Positions 22,160 to 32,842 of a DNA stretch of 64,000 nt are shown piece after piece. The stretch comes from Prochilodus magdalenae (taxonomy: Eukaryota > Chordata > Actinopteri > Characiformes > Prochilodontidae), in contig JAMWET010006759.1 in assembly GCA_024036415.1 (NCBI GenBank), positions 109,399-173,398 on the forward strand. Reading direction: 5' to 3'. Below the pieces are notes generated by a model that saw only the letters and a list, made by a program, of their open reading frames with translations, was not told the DNA's origin and searched no databases. Within the stretch, counting starts at the first letter, position 1; each line of letters opens with the position of its first letter. A program made the position numbers and the translations under genes.

Positions 22160-22640
22160 ACATGGTAGACCCACCATTACAGTGCCCATCAGACAAACAG
22201 CACTTAAAGCTTTCATCTCTGAGAGAGAGAGGAGAACATCAAGCTCCACTCTCCTGCTCCAGATCTGAGAACGTCCACAGGTGTTTCTGTCCATCTCTCT
22301 TCCACTGTGAGGAGACACCTCAGCACTATGGAAGTCTGAAAGGAGGTGTAGCTGTTCAAGAAGCTCCTCACTGAGAAAAGGAGACCCACACATCCAACAA
22401 AGAAGCTGCTGGGGTCCTCAGAACAGTGGACTGACTGGCCACCCCAGAGTCCAGAACCTCAACACCACTGAATGCAGTTTGGGGTTATGTGGATGGTGAG
22501 AACCGAACTGTGGGAGGACTGAACTGTGGAGGCGTGTCCTAAAAGTGAGTCTCCTGAACAGAATGGAGGCTGGAATGGGATGGACAGACTAACCACCGGA
22601 ACGCCTGGTGTTTGGTGGCTGAGGTTTCTGGATGGTGATC
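22160..22640 (+). pseudogene. Decayed Tc1-like transposase region
   Basis: Weak protein traces include DWPPQSPEPQ, related to the Tc1 signature [11 protein letters not shown], followed by a WDEL-like region with stops. No terminal repeats identified. Confidence 0.55.
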
Positions 22641-23066
22641 TGGTGCTGAGATATGAGGAGCTTGTGCTGAGTGTCTGTAAGTGGAATGAGTGAAGGGCCT
22701 CTGAGGTTCGGGTCGAGTGAAGGGCCTCAGAGGTTCCGACTGAGTGAAGGGTCTCTGAGGTGCGGACCGAGCTGTAGGGGGGAGTTTAAGGTGGGTGTAT
22801 TTGTTGATTACAGGGTTCAGTTCTTTAGCCTTTAGTCGTGCATGTTAAACTGAGTGACCAGGAGACATTCAGCTAAACTCCAGACTCTGAAGACAACTTA
22901 CTGACCTACTGAAACGCCGCCATGCTGCTGCTGTTCGTGTCGGGCCGTTTCACCCAGAACCTCCATGTTTGGACTGCAGTGGTGTTGCTTAAAGAACGTT
23001 CAGACTATTTTATAGCGCTGTTTTGAAAATGTGTCCACAGCCATGCTCTCATGTTAATTTATTTCA

Positions 23067-23072
23067 AATAAA
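23067..23072 (+). other. Candidate poly(A) signal of the T-box gene
   Basis: AATAAA about 1.6 kb after the T-box stop codon. The intervening 3' sequence contains transposon debris, so a nearer non-canonical site is possible. Confidence 0.4.
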
Positions 23073-23120
23073 GTTAAGCTGAAAAGAAACAATTGATTTT
23101 TTTTACATGCTGTGAATCTA

Positions 23121-23599
23121 TACAGTCGAATCACATTATTATGACCACTTCCTTCATTCGACAGCAGCAGGATGTAGCTCATGCAGGAAGTCATGTTTTC
23201 GTGGCTTTCTCTTATCCATGTGGAGGGCATGCGCAACTGATCTCGGGGTGAATCGATTCTTGTCTTCCCTGTGGCAGATGGGATCTTCCAGCAAGACAAT
23301 GCCACATGCCACATGGCTGGAAATGTCCGACATTGGTTAGCTAGAAGATCATGACCAAGACTTCTAAGTGCTACCCTGAACCTCTAGTTCCCCAGACTTG
23401 AACCCAGCTGAGCATCTTTAAGACCACCTCGACGGTCGCCCCCTCCAGCAGCTGTGGGATGCACTGCAGTCAGCATGGCTCCAGATACCTGTGACAACCT
23501 ACCAGGACCTTACCGCCCTCCCAGCCCATCTGGCGGCTGTCAGTACTGCACACGACTTTGGATATTCGCTGGTGGTCATAATAATGTGACTCGACTGTG
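23121..23599. mobile_element. Deleted Tc1/mariner element with terminal inverted repeats
   Basis: The left end CAGTCGAATCACATTATTAT and the right end ATAATAATGTGACTCGACTG are near-perfect inverted repeats about 27 bp long. The interior keeps traces of a Tc1 transposase (SPDLNPAEHL). The left flank is TA; the right flank appears mutated. Confidence 0.8.
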
Positions 23600-23623
23600 C
23601 GTAATTATAACAATAATAATAAT

Positions 23624-23880
23624 CATTCATTCGTTCATCTTCTGAGCCGCTTATCCTTCTGGGTGGTGGTGGGTGCTAGAGCCTATCCCAGTGCTCACTG
23701 GGCTGAAGGCAGGAAACACCTTGGACAGGCTGCCAGTTCAGATACGTCTCCAGTTTACCTGACCGCATGTCTGAGGGATTAAACCCACACAAACACACGG
23801 ACCCCAGCTGGGAATCGAACCCAGCCCCTTCTTTCTCTGAGGTGACAGCACTACCCACCATGGAGCCCACTGTGCTGCCT
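23624..23880. repeat. Dispersed fish repeat (CTTCTGAGCCGCTTATCC type)
   Basis: Matches from memory a very common fish repeat with GAGCCTATCCCAG and CTGGGAATCGAACCCAG. It is followed by a TTATTA tail. Confidence 0.65.
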
Positions 23881-24224
23881 TATTTTTATTATTATTATTA
23901 TTATTTTTATTATTATATAATTTTTAATATATTTTTTATTATTTGTATTAGTAGTAGCAGTAGTAGTAGTATTACAGGGGTCTTAGTAGTGGTGGTCTTG
24001 GTTTGGTTCCCGCTTAAAACCCTATTAAAAAAAAAAACTTTCCTAACTTCAATAATTTTAAAGGGCCAGTATGATGGAAACGTGTGATGTCACAAAAAAC
24101 AACACAATGACCAATATCCACCTATTTAGCTGAAAGCCCTTTAGCACCCGCTCCCTCCTACTGTAGTGTTGTAGTTAAGTGACACTAATTGTATTATTAT
24201 GTCCTGTTTTAATTGTTTCGGTTG

Positions 24225-24475
24225 TTTGTTAATAACGTGAGGGTGGAGATGTACCACCCAGGGGATTTGCCACACAGCAGCAGGGGTCTCGGTTCGATTC
24301 CCTGGCCGGTCGAGTGGGTTGCTCTCCGTATGGAGTCTGCTTGTGGGTTTCCTCCCACAGTCCAAAGGCTTCAGTCAGGCTAACTGGAGATGCTAAATTG
24401 CCCAAACACTTGAGAGGGCTGCAGGGTCCACACAGATGGGAGACGGGCGCCACCTGCTGGAAAAGCTGACACAGC
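24225..24475 (+). repeat. tRNA-derived SINE-like repeat
   Basis: Contains a B-box-like GGTTCGATTCC and the common tail GTTTCCTCCCACAGTCCAAA followed by CTAAATTGCCC. Confidence 0.65.
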
Positions 24476-24989
24476 CCCCTTATTTACACCACCCGTATTT
24501 CGACAAAACAAATCAGTTTATTTGTATAGTCATACAAGTTACAGCTAGCAGTGAAATGTTACGACAACTGCAAACAATAAGACAATATAAAAATAAAATA
24601 TATAAAATAAACGGAAAAAGGAAGTAAACAATAAAGAATAAACAAAAAGAAAAAAAATAATCATAATAATCATAAAGAAAAAAATAAAGCAGATAGAAAT
24701 AAAGAAAAGGTACACACAATAGAAAAAGAATTAGTCGATTAGCCGTCAATAATTTGTTTTTTATTAAATTATATTTAAGAGGAAGTGATAAAAATTAACT
24801 TCCGGTAACAGAATTGTTTAATTCAAATTTCCTGCCCAATTAAATAATCAAGCAAAGTGGTTTTTGGTTACTTGCGGTGGTGATCTGCAATTAAATCAAT
24901 CTGAAAGACCCCATAACCGAATTAGGAACAAATTTTGAAAACTCGGTGGGATTCCCCTTTAGGGCGGAAAACGGGCGGACACCAAAACA

Positions 24990-25150
24990 TACGTCATCAA
25001 CAGGCGCCGTGTTTGTGGAGTGAGCAGTGAGATGAGCCCAGCTGCTAAAATCCGTGAATAATCAGTTCCGGTCGCGATTGTTCGGGCAGAATGCGAGCCG
25101 GGCGGCTATGAGACGTCCCGGAGCGGGTCGGATGTGAGCGGAGCCCCGCC
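24990..25150 (+). promoter_or_regulatory. tm2d2 CpG-rich promoter and leader
   Basis: TATA-less CpG-rich DNA with a CRE-like TACGTCATC at 24990-24998 and a GC box (CCCCGCC) at 25144-25150. Three short upstream ORFs lie at 25032-25061, 25091-25111 and 25108-25137. Motif-based. Confidence 0.5.
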
Positions 25151-25200
25151 TGTAGCGGACTTTACCGGGTCTCCAGCTCGTTCTGCGCGGCCTGTTCGCG

Positions 25201-25559
25201 ATGCGGCCCGTCTGTGTGAGCTACGTGCTGCTCTGCGGCCAGTGTTTACTGCTGGTCACCGTCCTGCTGCTGCAGTGTCTGGACGGCACTCACTCACAGA
25301 ACTCCACTGAAACCTCCACCAACAGAGGGACCACCACCTCGACCACCTCCACAACGTCCTCCAGCACCACCACAACACCGACCAGCACCCCCACCACGGC
25401 TGTGGTCAGCCACAGAGCCGAGGACAATGTGACAGGCGGAGAGACCTCCACCTCCTCCTCCTCGTCTTCTTCCTCCTCCACCACCACCGAGGAGGCGTCC
25501 AACCACACGGAGCTGTTCGAGTACAGCCCCCCGTCACCGGTGGTCCTCTGCAGATACCT
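25201..25559 (+). CDS. tm2d2: tm2d2 exon 1
   Basis: Starts at ATG CGG CCC in a CpG-rich block. It encodes the signal peptide, the Thr/Ser-rich region and up to VVLCRYL. The donor is CCT|GTAAGT. Confidence 0.93.
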
Positions 25560-26034
25560 GTAAGTGAGCACCTGTGCGGCTGCTGGTCTGTAGTCTGCTC
25601 AGAACTTTCCGGTCCATCTTAAAGGGCAGTGGGTACAGTCTGGCTCCTGCGCTATTTAAGGTGGAACGGAGGGGACCTATAAACGTTTGGGGGTCCTAAA
25701 TGACATCATTTTGCGTTCCCTTACTAATACAGTACTTAATAAGTCAGTCATAACACTAACACCACCTCCTTGAATCTACACTCACTGTCCACTTCATCAG
25801 CTCCACTGACCATATAGGACACTCTGTAGCTCTACAGGTCCATCTGTTTCTCTGTATACTCTATCACATAAACATAGACATACTGTAACTCATACAAACA
25901 GGGTTCATTTGGAAGACCTAACTTATATATTAATAGTCATTGAGCTATGTACAGTACATACACTGTGTGTGTGTGTGTGTGTGCATCTCAAGAAGCAGCT
26001 CTGATGTGTCTCTGTGCGTCCAGTAGTGCAGTGT

Positions 26035-26082
<48 letters not shown>

Positions 26083-26109
26083 CTGCCAATATTTCATGTA
26101 TGTATGTAT

Positions 26110-26198
<89 letters not shown>

Positions 26199-26267
26199 CA
26201 CACACACACACACACACATATATATCGTGCACTGTAACGTGTGTGTATACTGACAATATTTCATGTA

Positions 26268-26324
<57 letters not shown>

Positions 26325-28519
26325 TACATACATACATACATAACATGCTTCTTGAGATGTAATGCATCTAAAATGCTCCCATATCCATTTAAATGAAACT
26401 ATAACAGCACTAAAGACAATTTAATATGAAGCGTCTGTTTACTTTCTCAACCATACAAGGTCTTAAATAGCCACACACTATATATGCAGCGTTTCTATTG
26501 GTACCATTTCTCTGTGACGGCCTAGCAAACTAAAATCTTTGGCGCCATGCAGTCACTGTGGTGTATTTCCGATCGTTTAAAACGTTACGTTAAATAAATG
26601 TTTTTTGAAGGTATAACACTTTTAAATCTTACAGGCGTAGAATTAAAAAGAAATCTACTCTCGTTGGTGTAATATCCTCTGTAAGCTCCAAACACACTGC
26701 TGAAGTATTTCAGTATGCTTCATTACCACAGAGGTGTTCACGAGTCAGAACCTACGAATGCAAAGCAACGTGTCGTGTCTAACAGTACACACATTGTAGC
26801 TAGTGTGAGGTGTCATTAGGTGCCGATCGTTCGTTGTCTAGAACTGACGTTCCCTTGCTTTATGTGGTCTCAGAACTGCATTGCTGTTCTCCTATAATTA
26901 ACACCTTCCAGTATTCATGGCTCGTGTAGGCAGGACTGGGAATGTGTAAGCTCTAATCTCACCCCCCACCTTCCTTTTTTTTTTGGGCTCTGTTATGTCA
27001 TCTTTATCCAGACCTGAGGAGTTTGTATACTGCGAAGAGCCTGAGGACCATAAAGGAAACATCACAGCCTTCCTGGATATGGGACGTGGATGCTTGAAGG
27101 CAAGTAGACGGGATGGTTTCACAGCTCAGAGGAGCAGCTTGCCTGTGTTCCTAGCTGTCTCTCACCATGACCAAACCTGTACTACCTAGTGCATCAGCCA
27201 GCACGCGACGGTGGCGGGTAACCACCAACGTTTATCCTTTGTGCACAGATTGGAAATCAGGGTCAAGTGTACAAAGACGTGAACCACACCGAAGTGCTGT
27301 GCAGAGCTCTAGAGGGCATCGAATGCGCCGGGCCTCGAGAGTTCTTCAGAGGGGACGAACCGTGCATCAAGTAAGTTCAACAGGTTTCAGATTTTCCAGT
27401 GTTGTTTAATTTGATGAGACCTTTTTTAATCCTCATATTAGCCAATAATAAATTGACATTAGTTGATGGGAGGGAAGCTTTCCCGAATGGCTCGGTTGAT
27501 GTTTTCACTATTCAATATTGTATTGTACCACTGGAGGGCAGTGTGGTACTGCCGGGATGGAAATAATAGAGAATCTGAAATAGAATAACTCATATACAGA
27601 TCATCTAAATGAAGTAGGTGTTCATGTACTGCACTGCTGTTCATCACAACTCACAAAGGACATCATCTATCCGCTGGTATGACTGCTTAGAGGAATAGTT
27701 CAGCACAACCGGTTCTCCACTTTGGAGCCCCATTGGAGGCGGATTATCCAGGACATGTGCAGAGTCTAAATTAGGCTTCCATAGTTCAGAGCTGGAGCTA
27801 CGAGACTGGCTTTGCTAACAAACAATACAATTCAATAGGCACCCAGATGTGTCTGTCGCCTCTGACTGTCCATCTACAAGGTGGAGCAGTAAGGTAGGAG
27901 TGTCTAATAGAGTGGAGAGTGAGTGGACACAGTGTCTAAACACTCCAGCAGCACTGCTGTGTCTGATCCACTCACACCAGCACCACACACACTAACACAC
28001 CACCACCACGTCAGTGTCACCTCAGTGCTGAGAATGATCCACCACCCACATAGTACCTGCTCTGTGGGGGTCCTGATCATTGAAGAACAGGTTAACAAGG
28101 TATGCAGAGAAACAGATGGACTACAGTCTGTACCTGTAGAACGATTTTAATGTTCTAGCTAATTGGTGTGTATACTACACTTGCCTGACCAAGATGCTCC
28201 AACTTTTGCACATGACCTTTCCAGCTTGAGACCATTTCACCTGTGTCCACTTCATCGGCCACTGTCCCTGCTGACCTTATGTCCTTATCTGTGATGTCAC
28301 TGCAGGTACACGGGTCACTACTTCATAACCACGCTGCTCTACTCCTTCTTCCTGGGCTGTTTCGGAGTGGACCGCTTCTGCCTGGGCCACACAGGCACGG
28401 CCGTGGGGAAGCTCCTCACTCTGGGTGGTTTGGGAATCTGGTGGTTCGTTGACCTCATCCTACTCATAACCGGAGGACTGATGCCCAGCGACGGCAGCAA
28501 CTGGTGCACCTTCTACTGA
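25201..28519 (+). CDS. tm2d2: TM2 domain-containing protein 2, 4 exons, 260 aa
   Basis: Small two-pass membrane protein of the TM2D family; fly relatives act in Notch signalling and the human family is linked to amyloid biology. Exons 25201-25559, 27012-27099, 27249-27370 and 28306-28519 join in phase to 260 codons plus TGA. An N-terminal signal peptide ([20 protein letters not shown]) is followed by a Thr/Ser-rich low-complexity stretch (about residues 35-100). A Cys-rich luminal domain follows with [33 protein letters not shown] and PCIKYTGHYF. The C-terminus has two membrane segments around the diagnostic GVDRFCLG (DRF at 212-214) and ends [12 protein letters not shown]. It is longer than human TM2D2 (214 aa), mostly from the Thr/Ser stretch. 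Intron 2 is GC-AG. It faces htra4 tail-to-tail. Confidence 0.96.
25968..26325. repeat. TG/TA compound microsatellite in tm2d2 intron 1
   Basis: Three TG runs separated by TA runs and a duplicated 'ATATTTCATGTATGTATG' segment. The ORFs here are repeat translations. Confidence 0.95.
26335..27011 (+). other. tm2d2 intron 1, 3' part
   Basis: Unique-looking intronic DNA ending in TTTTTTTTTT and the exon 2 acceptor; nothing else seen. Confidence 0.5.
27012..27099 (+). CDS. tm2d2: tm2d2 exon 2
   Basis: The acceptor ATCCAG precedes ACCTGAGG. It encodes [16 protein letters not shown] to GRGCLK. It ends AAG|GCAAGT, a GC donor with otherwise perfect consensus; no GT donor nearby keeps the frame. Confidence 0.93.
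27249..27370 (+). CDS. tm2d2: tm2d2 exon 3
   Basis: The acceptor GCACAG precedes ATT GGA AAT and the donor is CAA|GTAAGT. It encodes [17 protein letters not shown], then [11 protein letters not shown] to PCIK. Cys spacing matches TM2D2. Confidence 0.94.
27895..28145. repeat. Dispersed repeat C in tm2d2 intron 3
   Basis: Contains GAGTGAGTGGACACAGTGTC, CACTCCAGCAGCACTGCTGT and TGAGAATGATCCACCACCC. Related pieces lie at about 60940-61080 and, inverted, 25795-25860. Confidence 0.75.
28306..28519 (+). CDS. tm2d2: tm2d2 exon 4
   Basis: The acceptor CTGCAG precedes GTACACG. It encodes the whole TM2 domain from [17 protein letters not shown] to NWCTFY, then TGA. The match to human TM2D2 is nearly residue for residue. 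Confidence 0.97.
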
Positions 28520-30874
28520 CCGACTGCCTCCATCCGCACTAGACACAGCGGGCGTTCGTTTGTTTGTTTGCACATGTACCTGAGTTTCCACAAGAACAGT
28601 TACAAGAGCCTGCTTAACATTTAAAGGGCCTGATTGATTTATCCATGCTGTATTGAAATAAGACTCGGATGTAGGATCTGAACATTGTTCCAAAATGAAA
28701 GTCCATATTTGGAATTCTTTGGATTGCATTTTTGTGATGTCACACACACACAAAAAAGTGTTCACATATCTGCCTGTTCAGCCTGCAGTAGTTTAGCCGC
28801 GCCCATTCACCCTGATGTTATAAGGTGTGTTTCAGTCCAGGCTACTTTTCAAATTAAAGCAGCCAATCAGGAGAGGGGCATCATTTGCATATATCAGTCT
28901 TAAAGACACAGTAGCTCGATTAACAGAGATCCGTATTTGACGCCGACACCACTGGGCTCTTTAATTAGGCTCTCTTTGAGTGGTCTACAAACACAGAACT
29001 CTTATTGCGGTTGGTTGGGGTTCCTTTAATGTTGCTTCTGATGGGACTGAATTGTACTAGTGCGGGAACCCGACTTGTTGTACATCCTTGTGCTGCGTTT
29101 GACCGTTTTGCATGTCTGTTTGCTGAATTAAACGTGTAAGAACATGGGTTTTTTTTTAAAGTTCTGTGTAAAGATGGTTTTCCTGTTGTAAATAAAATTC
29201 ATCGTTTACTGCCAACATTCCTGAATGACCTTACAAACAAACACACGTAATGAACTTTACTTTTAAAGTCATGTATAAAAATGGTTTGATAAAGTCAGCT
29301 CTCCCCACTTTTTTTTTTCCAGTCAGTTTTTATGATTTCTGCATAATTCAATTATTCAGACGTAAGTCATTTCAAGTGGGTTTGGTCTGAAATGGTTGAT
29401 TGTAGAGACTTGTAGAGATGTTTTACCGTGGTGGTGATGGGTCGTTACATCTACACATATATCTGTTTTATTTTCTATCAAAGTCATCACCAGTAAACCT
29501 AAATGTGTGATGCTGATGATGGGATAATAGTGATCTGTCTTTAACATACTGTTTCAGATATAATGACTGTGTTTTCACTGATTCAGCCAGGGAGAATGGC
29601 GGCAGGTAACACTGGGGAGCAAAACGCAGCCAACTTGAGGCAAGCTAACAGCTAGGCTAATTGTATTCCAGGTGAACTGAGCCCTGGTTTGACGTGTATG
29701 TAATGCACCAGGCCAGAGAAGCTAGCTTCCATGACTAGCCCCATGGTGGTGAAGGGACCCAATAGTCACCATGTCCACAACTCATTCTGCATGTATGCGG
29801 ACGTCTGGTTCCATTCGCCATCACTGTGGTGGACATTTGGCGTTAAACCACTCAGAATGACTATGTTTACATCTTAATGATTTTATTACGCAGAAGTATG
29901 GAAATTAAAAGCTGTTGAAATGCCCCTGTCATTGTAATAATGGGAACTATGTTAGAGGGGCACTCCGGCCAAAATGAAAGAAGCAACCATCGCCACATCT
30001 CTGTAAACCCTGCTACTCACCTTTTACAGTGGCACCACAGGCGTCTTTAGAGTAAGGTTTTCCTGTTTGAAGACTACAACCCTCCTCTCCTCCTGAGGAG
30101 GGTGAAATAAAAAGCTGTCTGGTGACTGTATCTGTCTGTCTATCTATCTAATACATAACACAAAAACATAAATGCTAATTTAGTCCCTAAAAGCTCCTTT
30201 AAAACTTCCCTGCTCTCCAACAATGATCCAATAAAAGAATTCCTCCCATCCTGTAACTCCTTTAATACGAGCTGATGGGAACCGAGCTTTTACTGAAAAA
30301 CAGCACTTGAAAGCAGCAGCTGGTCAGGCCGGTTCACACGAGCCTGGCGTGAATAATCAAATTTATTACGGAATGATAAAAACAGCACCGCCAAACACGA
30401 AAAAACTCCATTCGGAATCAAAGCAGCAATGCACACTCCAAAGAAGCGGCCACAGATATTAAAATGCCCCTGAAAGGCATGGAATCAGAAAAGCTTATGT
30501 AACAATGTGAAAGCTCTGTACGGTTTTTAGTAACAAGGTCCAGAGTGTGATGTTCTGGAGCGTCAATGGACCGCAAGCGCTGACCCTTTATATTCAGAAC
30601 AGTGTGGATACCAATACAATAATGAGGAAAGTGAGTAATTTCATAATGTTGTAAAATTATATACACTTAGAATAACACCCTTTGGTAACAGTGTCCACGC
30701 TCACACTAGTATACGCCCAGTAAGAAACCCAACACATACAGCACAGGCCAAAAGAATGAAAGCAAGCAGTGCTCAGTCATTGGTTTAAGGTGACACCATC
30801 AGTACCATCTGTTGTAGGTACATGCCCACTAGCCTCTTACAGCCGTGCTCTGGTCATGATGTATGGATGATGTA
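28520..30874. other. tm2d2 3' UTR and intergenic DNA
   Basis: The 3' UTR runs to about 29215. Beyond it are repeat-B pieces (29395-29960) and no gene. Confidence 0.6.
29191..29196 (+). other. tm2d2 poly(A) signal
   Basis: AATAAA about 670 bp after the stop codon, with a T-rich stretch before it. A weaker ATTAAA lies at 29127-29132. Confidence 0.7.
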
Positions 30875-31392
30875 CAGGGGTTGGACAATGAAACTGAAAC
30901 ACCTGTCATTTTAGTGTGGGAGGTCTCATGGCTAAATTGGACCAGCCTGGTGGCCAATCTTCAATAATTGCACATTGCACCAGTAAGAGCAGAGTGTGAA
31001 GGTTCAGTTAGCAGGTAAGAGCACAGTTCTGCTCAACATACTGCAATGCACACAGCATTATGGGGGACATACCAGAGTTCAAAAGAAGACAAACTGCTGG
31101 CGCATCTGTGACCAAGACAGCAAGTCTTTGTGATGTATCAAGAGCCACGGTATCCAGGGTAATGTCAGCATACCACCAAGAAGGACGAACCTCCACCAGC
31201 ATCACGTAGTGACCTGGCCACTATCCTGCAAGAAGAATGGCTTAAACTCCCTCTGACCACTGTGCAGGACGCAGTATGTGTCATTCCCAAGACGAACTGA
31301 TGCTGTATTGGCCGCAAAAGGAGGCCTTACACCATACTAATAAATGACTGTGGTCTAAAACCAGGTGTTTCAGTTTCATTGTCCACCCCCTG
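30875..31392 (+). mobile_element. Non-autonomous Tc1-like element, copy 1
   Basis: 518 bp between TA dinucleotides. Terminal inverted repeats begin CAGGGGTTGGACAATGAAAC and end TTTCATTGTCCACCCCCTG. The interior keeps only a transposase N-terminus (ASVTKTASLCDVSRATVSRV, helix-turn-helix) and stops early. A nearly identical copy lies at 55932-56464. Confidence 0.92.
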
Positions 31393-32676
31393 TATGCTGA
31401 CGGTGGTTATGTGGGGTGAACTGTTCAAACTGAATCACTCTTTCAGTTCGTCCAGACCGGTTGACTAGATAACATAAGAGCTAGTACCCGTGTGTGGAGC
31501 CTGGCAAGAACATTTGACTTGTGATAAGAGACTTTATTGGTTGCTGCTGTTGGCGCACCAACGTGTGTGGTAATAAGTAGAGTAGCGTAGTGCTGGAAGG
31601 AGCAAACGCTGGCTTGCTCAAGATTAATTAACTAATTAATTAGCAGTTAGCTGTATAAAGTGCTACGATGTGTTTAAAGGACAGAGGCAAAACTTTAAAT
31701 AGTTCACTAGCACATAGCTTGGGTAGCAAACATGCTAGCTAGCAAGCTAGCTATCTAATTTAGCGTAAGTCGTCAGCTTGTCTTATCTCTTAGCTTTAGT
31801 AAGTAGCAGATTACATTCCTGTATAACCTATTTAAACTACTGCTGGATTTGTCTTTTACAGTTTCTAGTCTACCTACTATTCAAACAGAGACATCCCACC
31901 CTGTGCACACTCACTTTAGGGAGGTAGCATTAAGAGACAGACCCCCGATCTTTTCATCCGACCCCCCAAACTGGCCCTCTATTAATATGCAGGAGACTCC
32001 CAGAACTTCCGGGAGAGGTGGGAGGTCGGCAAACAACCATGAGTTACTTTAGGGTGGCCATTTTCATAACCCCAAAATGGAGGACATCATAATGGAGGAT
32101 GATCAGACACGATAACAGAACAGAATTAAAATTATAACCAAACCTAAATGGGTGGAATGGATGATGTGTGAATCAGACCGAAACTTACTAATTGACTAGC
32201 GTTTAGCGGGCCGGCCTGTGGTTAGCCTGTAGGCGAGTCACAATGTCACATGACCTTGTTAAACCAATGAAATGCAAGGGATGTCTTTTGACAGGGACGT
32301 GAGCCAATGGCTCACATAATGTTGCTGGCGAGATATTGTAAATAGTTCATCCTGAACATTATGTCCTGATGGACATCCAGTCCATCCAGGTATCGCGCCG
32401 GACGAAGGACTGGGAGTTCAAAAGCCGCCATGGATTTACTGCATGTAGAAAAGTGGACCTAATTACAGACGTACAACAGAACCGCACCAGAATCAACAGG
32501 AGCTACACTCATATTAAACAGGTCCAGTGTTGCTTCCAACCTTTTGGCCTGTAAGCAATGCCCTTATTAGTACCTGGCTATTTAGCACACAGTGCCTGCT
32601 GTTTGATTGGTTCATACAAAAGAAACAAAGCTGCTGCACATATACCCAACACATAACACACACACGTTCGTCACCG
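31393..32676. other. Intergenic DNA between copy 1 and the htra4 stop
   Basis: Includes the presumed htra4 3' UTR. The only canonical minus-strand AATAAA noticed is at 31533-31538, over 1.1 kb from the stop, so that assignment is weak. Confidence 0.4.
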
Positions 32677-32842
32677 TCACTCTAGTTCTCCAGGGACGAT
32701 TGAGAGTGTGACGTCTTCATTAGCCCGCCGCACCATCATGGACAGCGGTTCCCCAGTCTTCACCGCATGGCTGACGTCATCTGTGGTGTGAACCAGCTGG
32801 CCGTTGATGCTGACAATGACGTCATGGCCCATCAGGCCAGCC
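32677..32842 (-). CDS. htra4: htra4 exon 9 (terminal)
   Basis: The acceptor TTGGCAG precedes GGCTGG. It encodes [19 protein letters not shown], then [19 protein letters not shown] and PGELE, and ends TGA: the second half of the PDZ domain. Confidence 0.95.
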
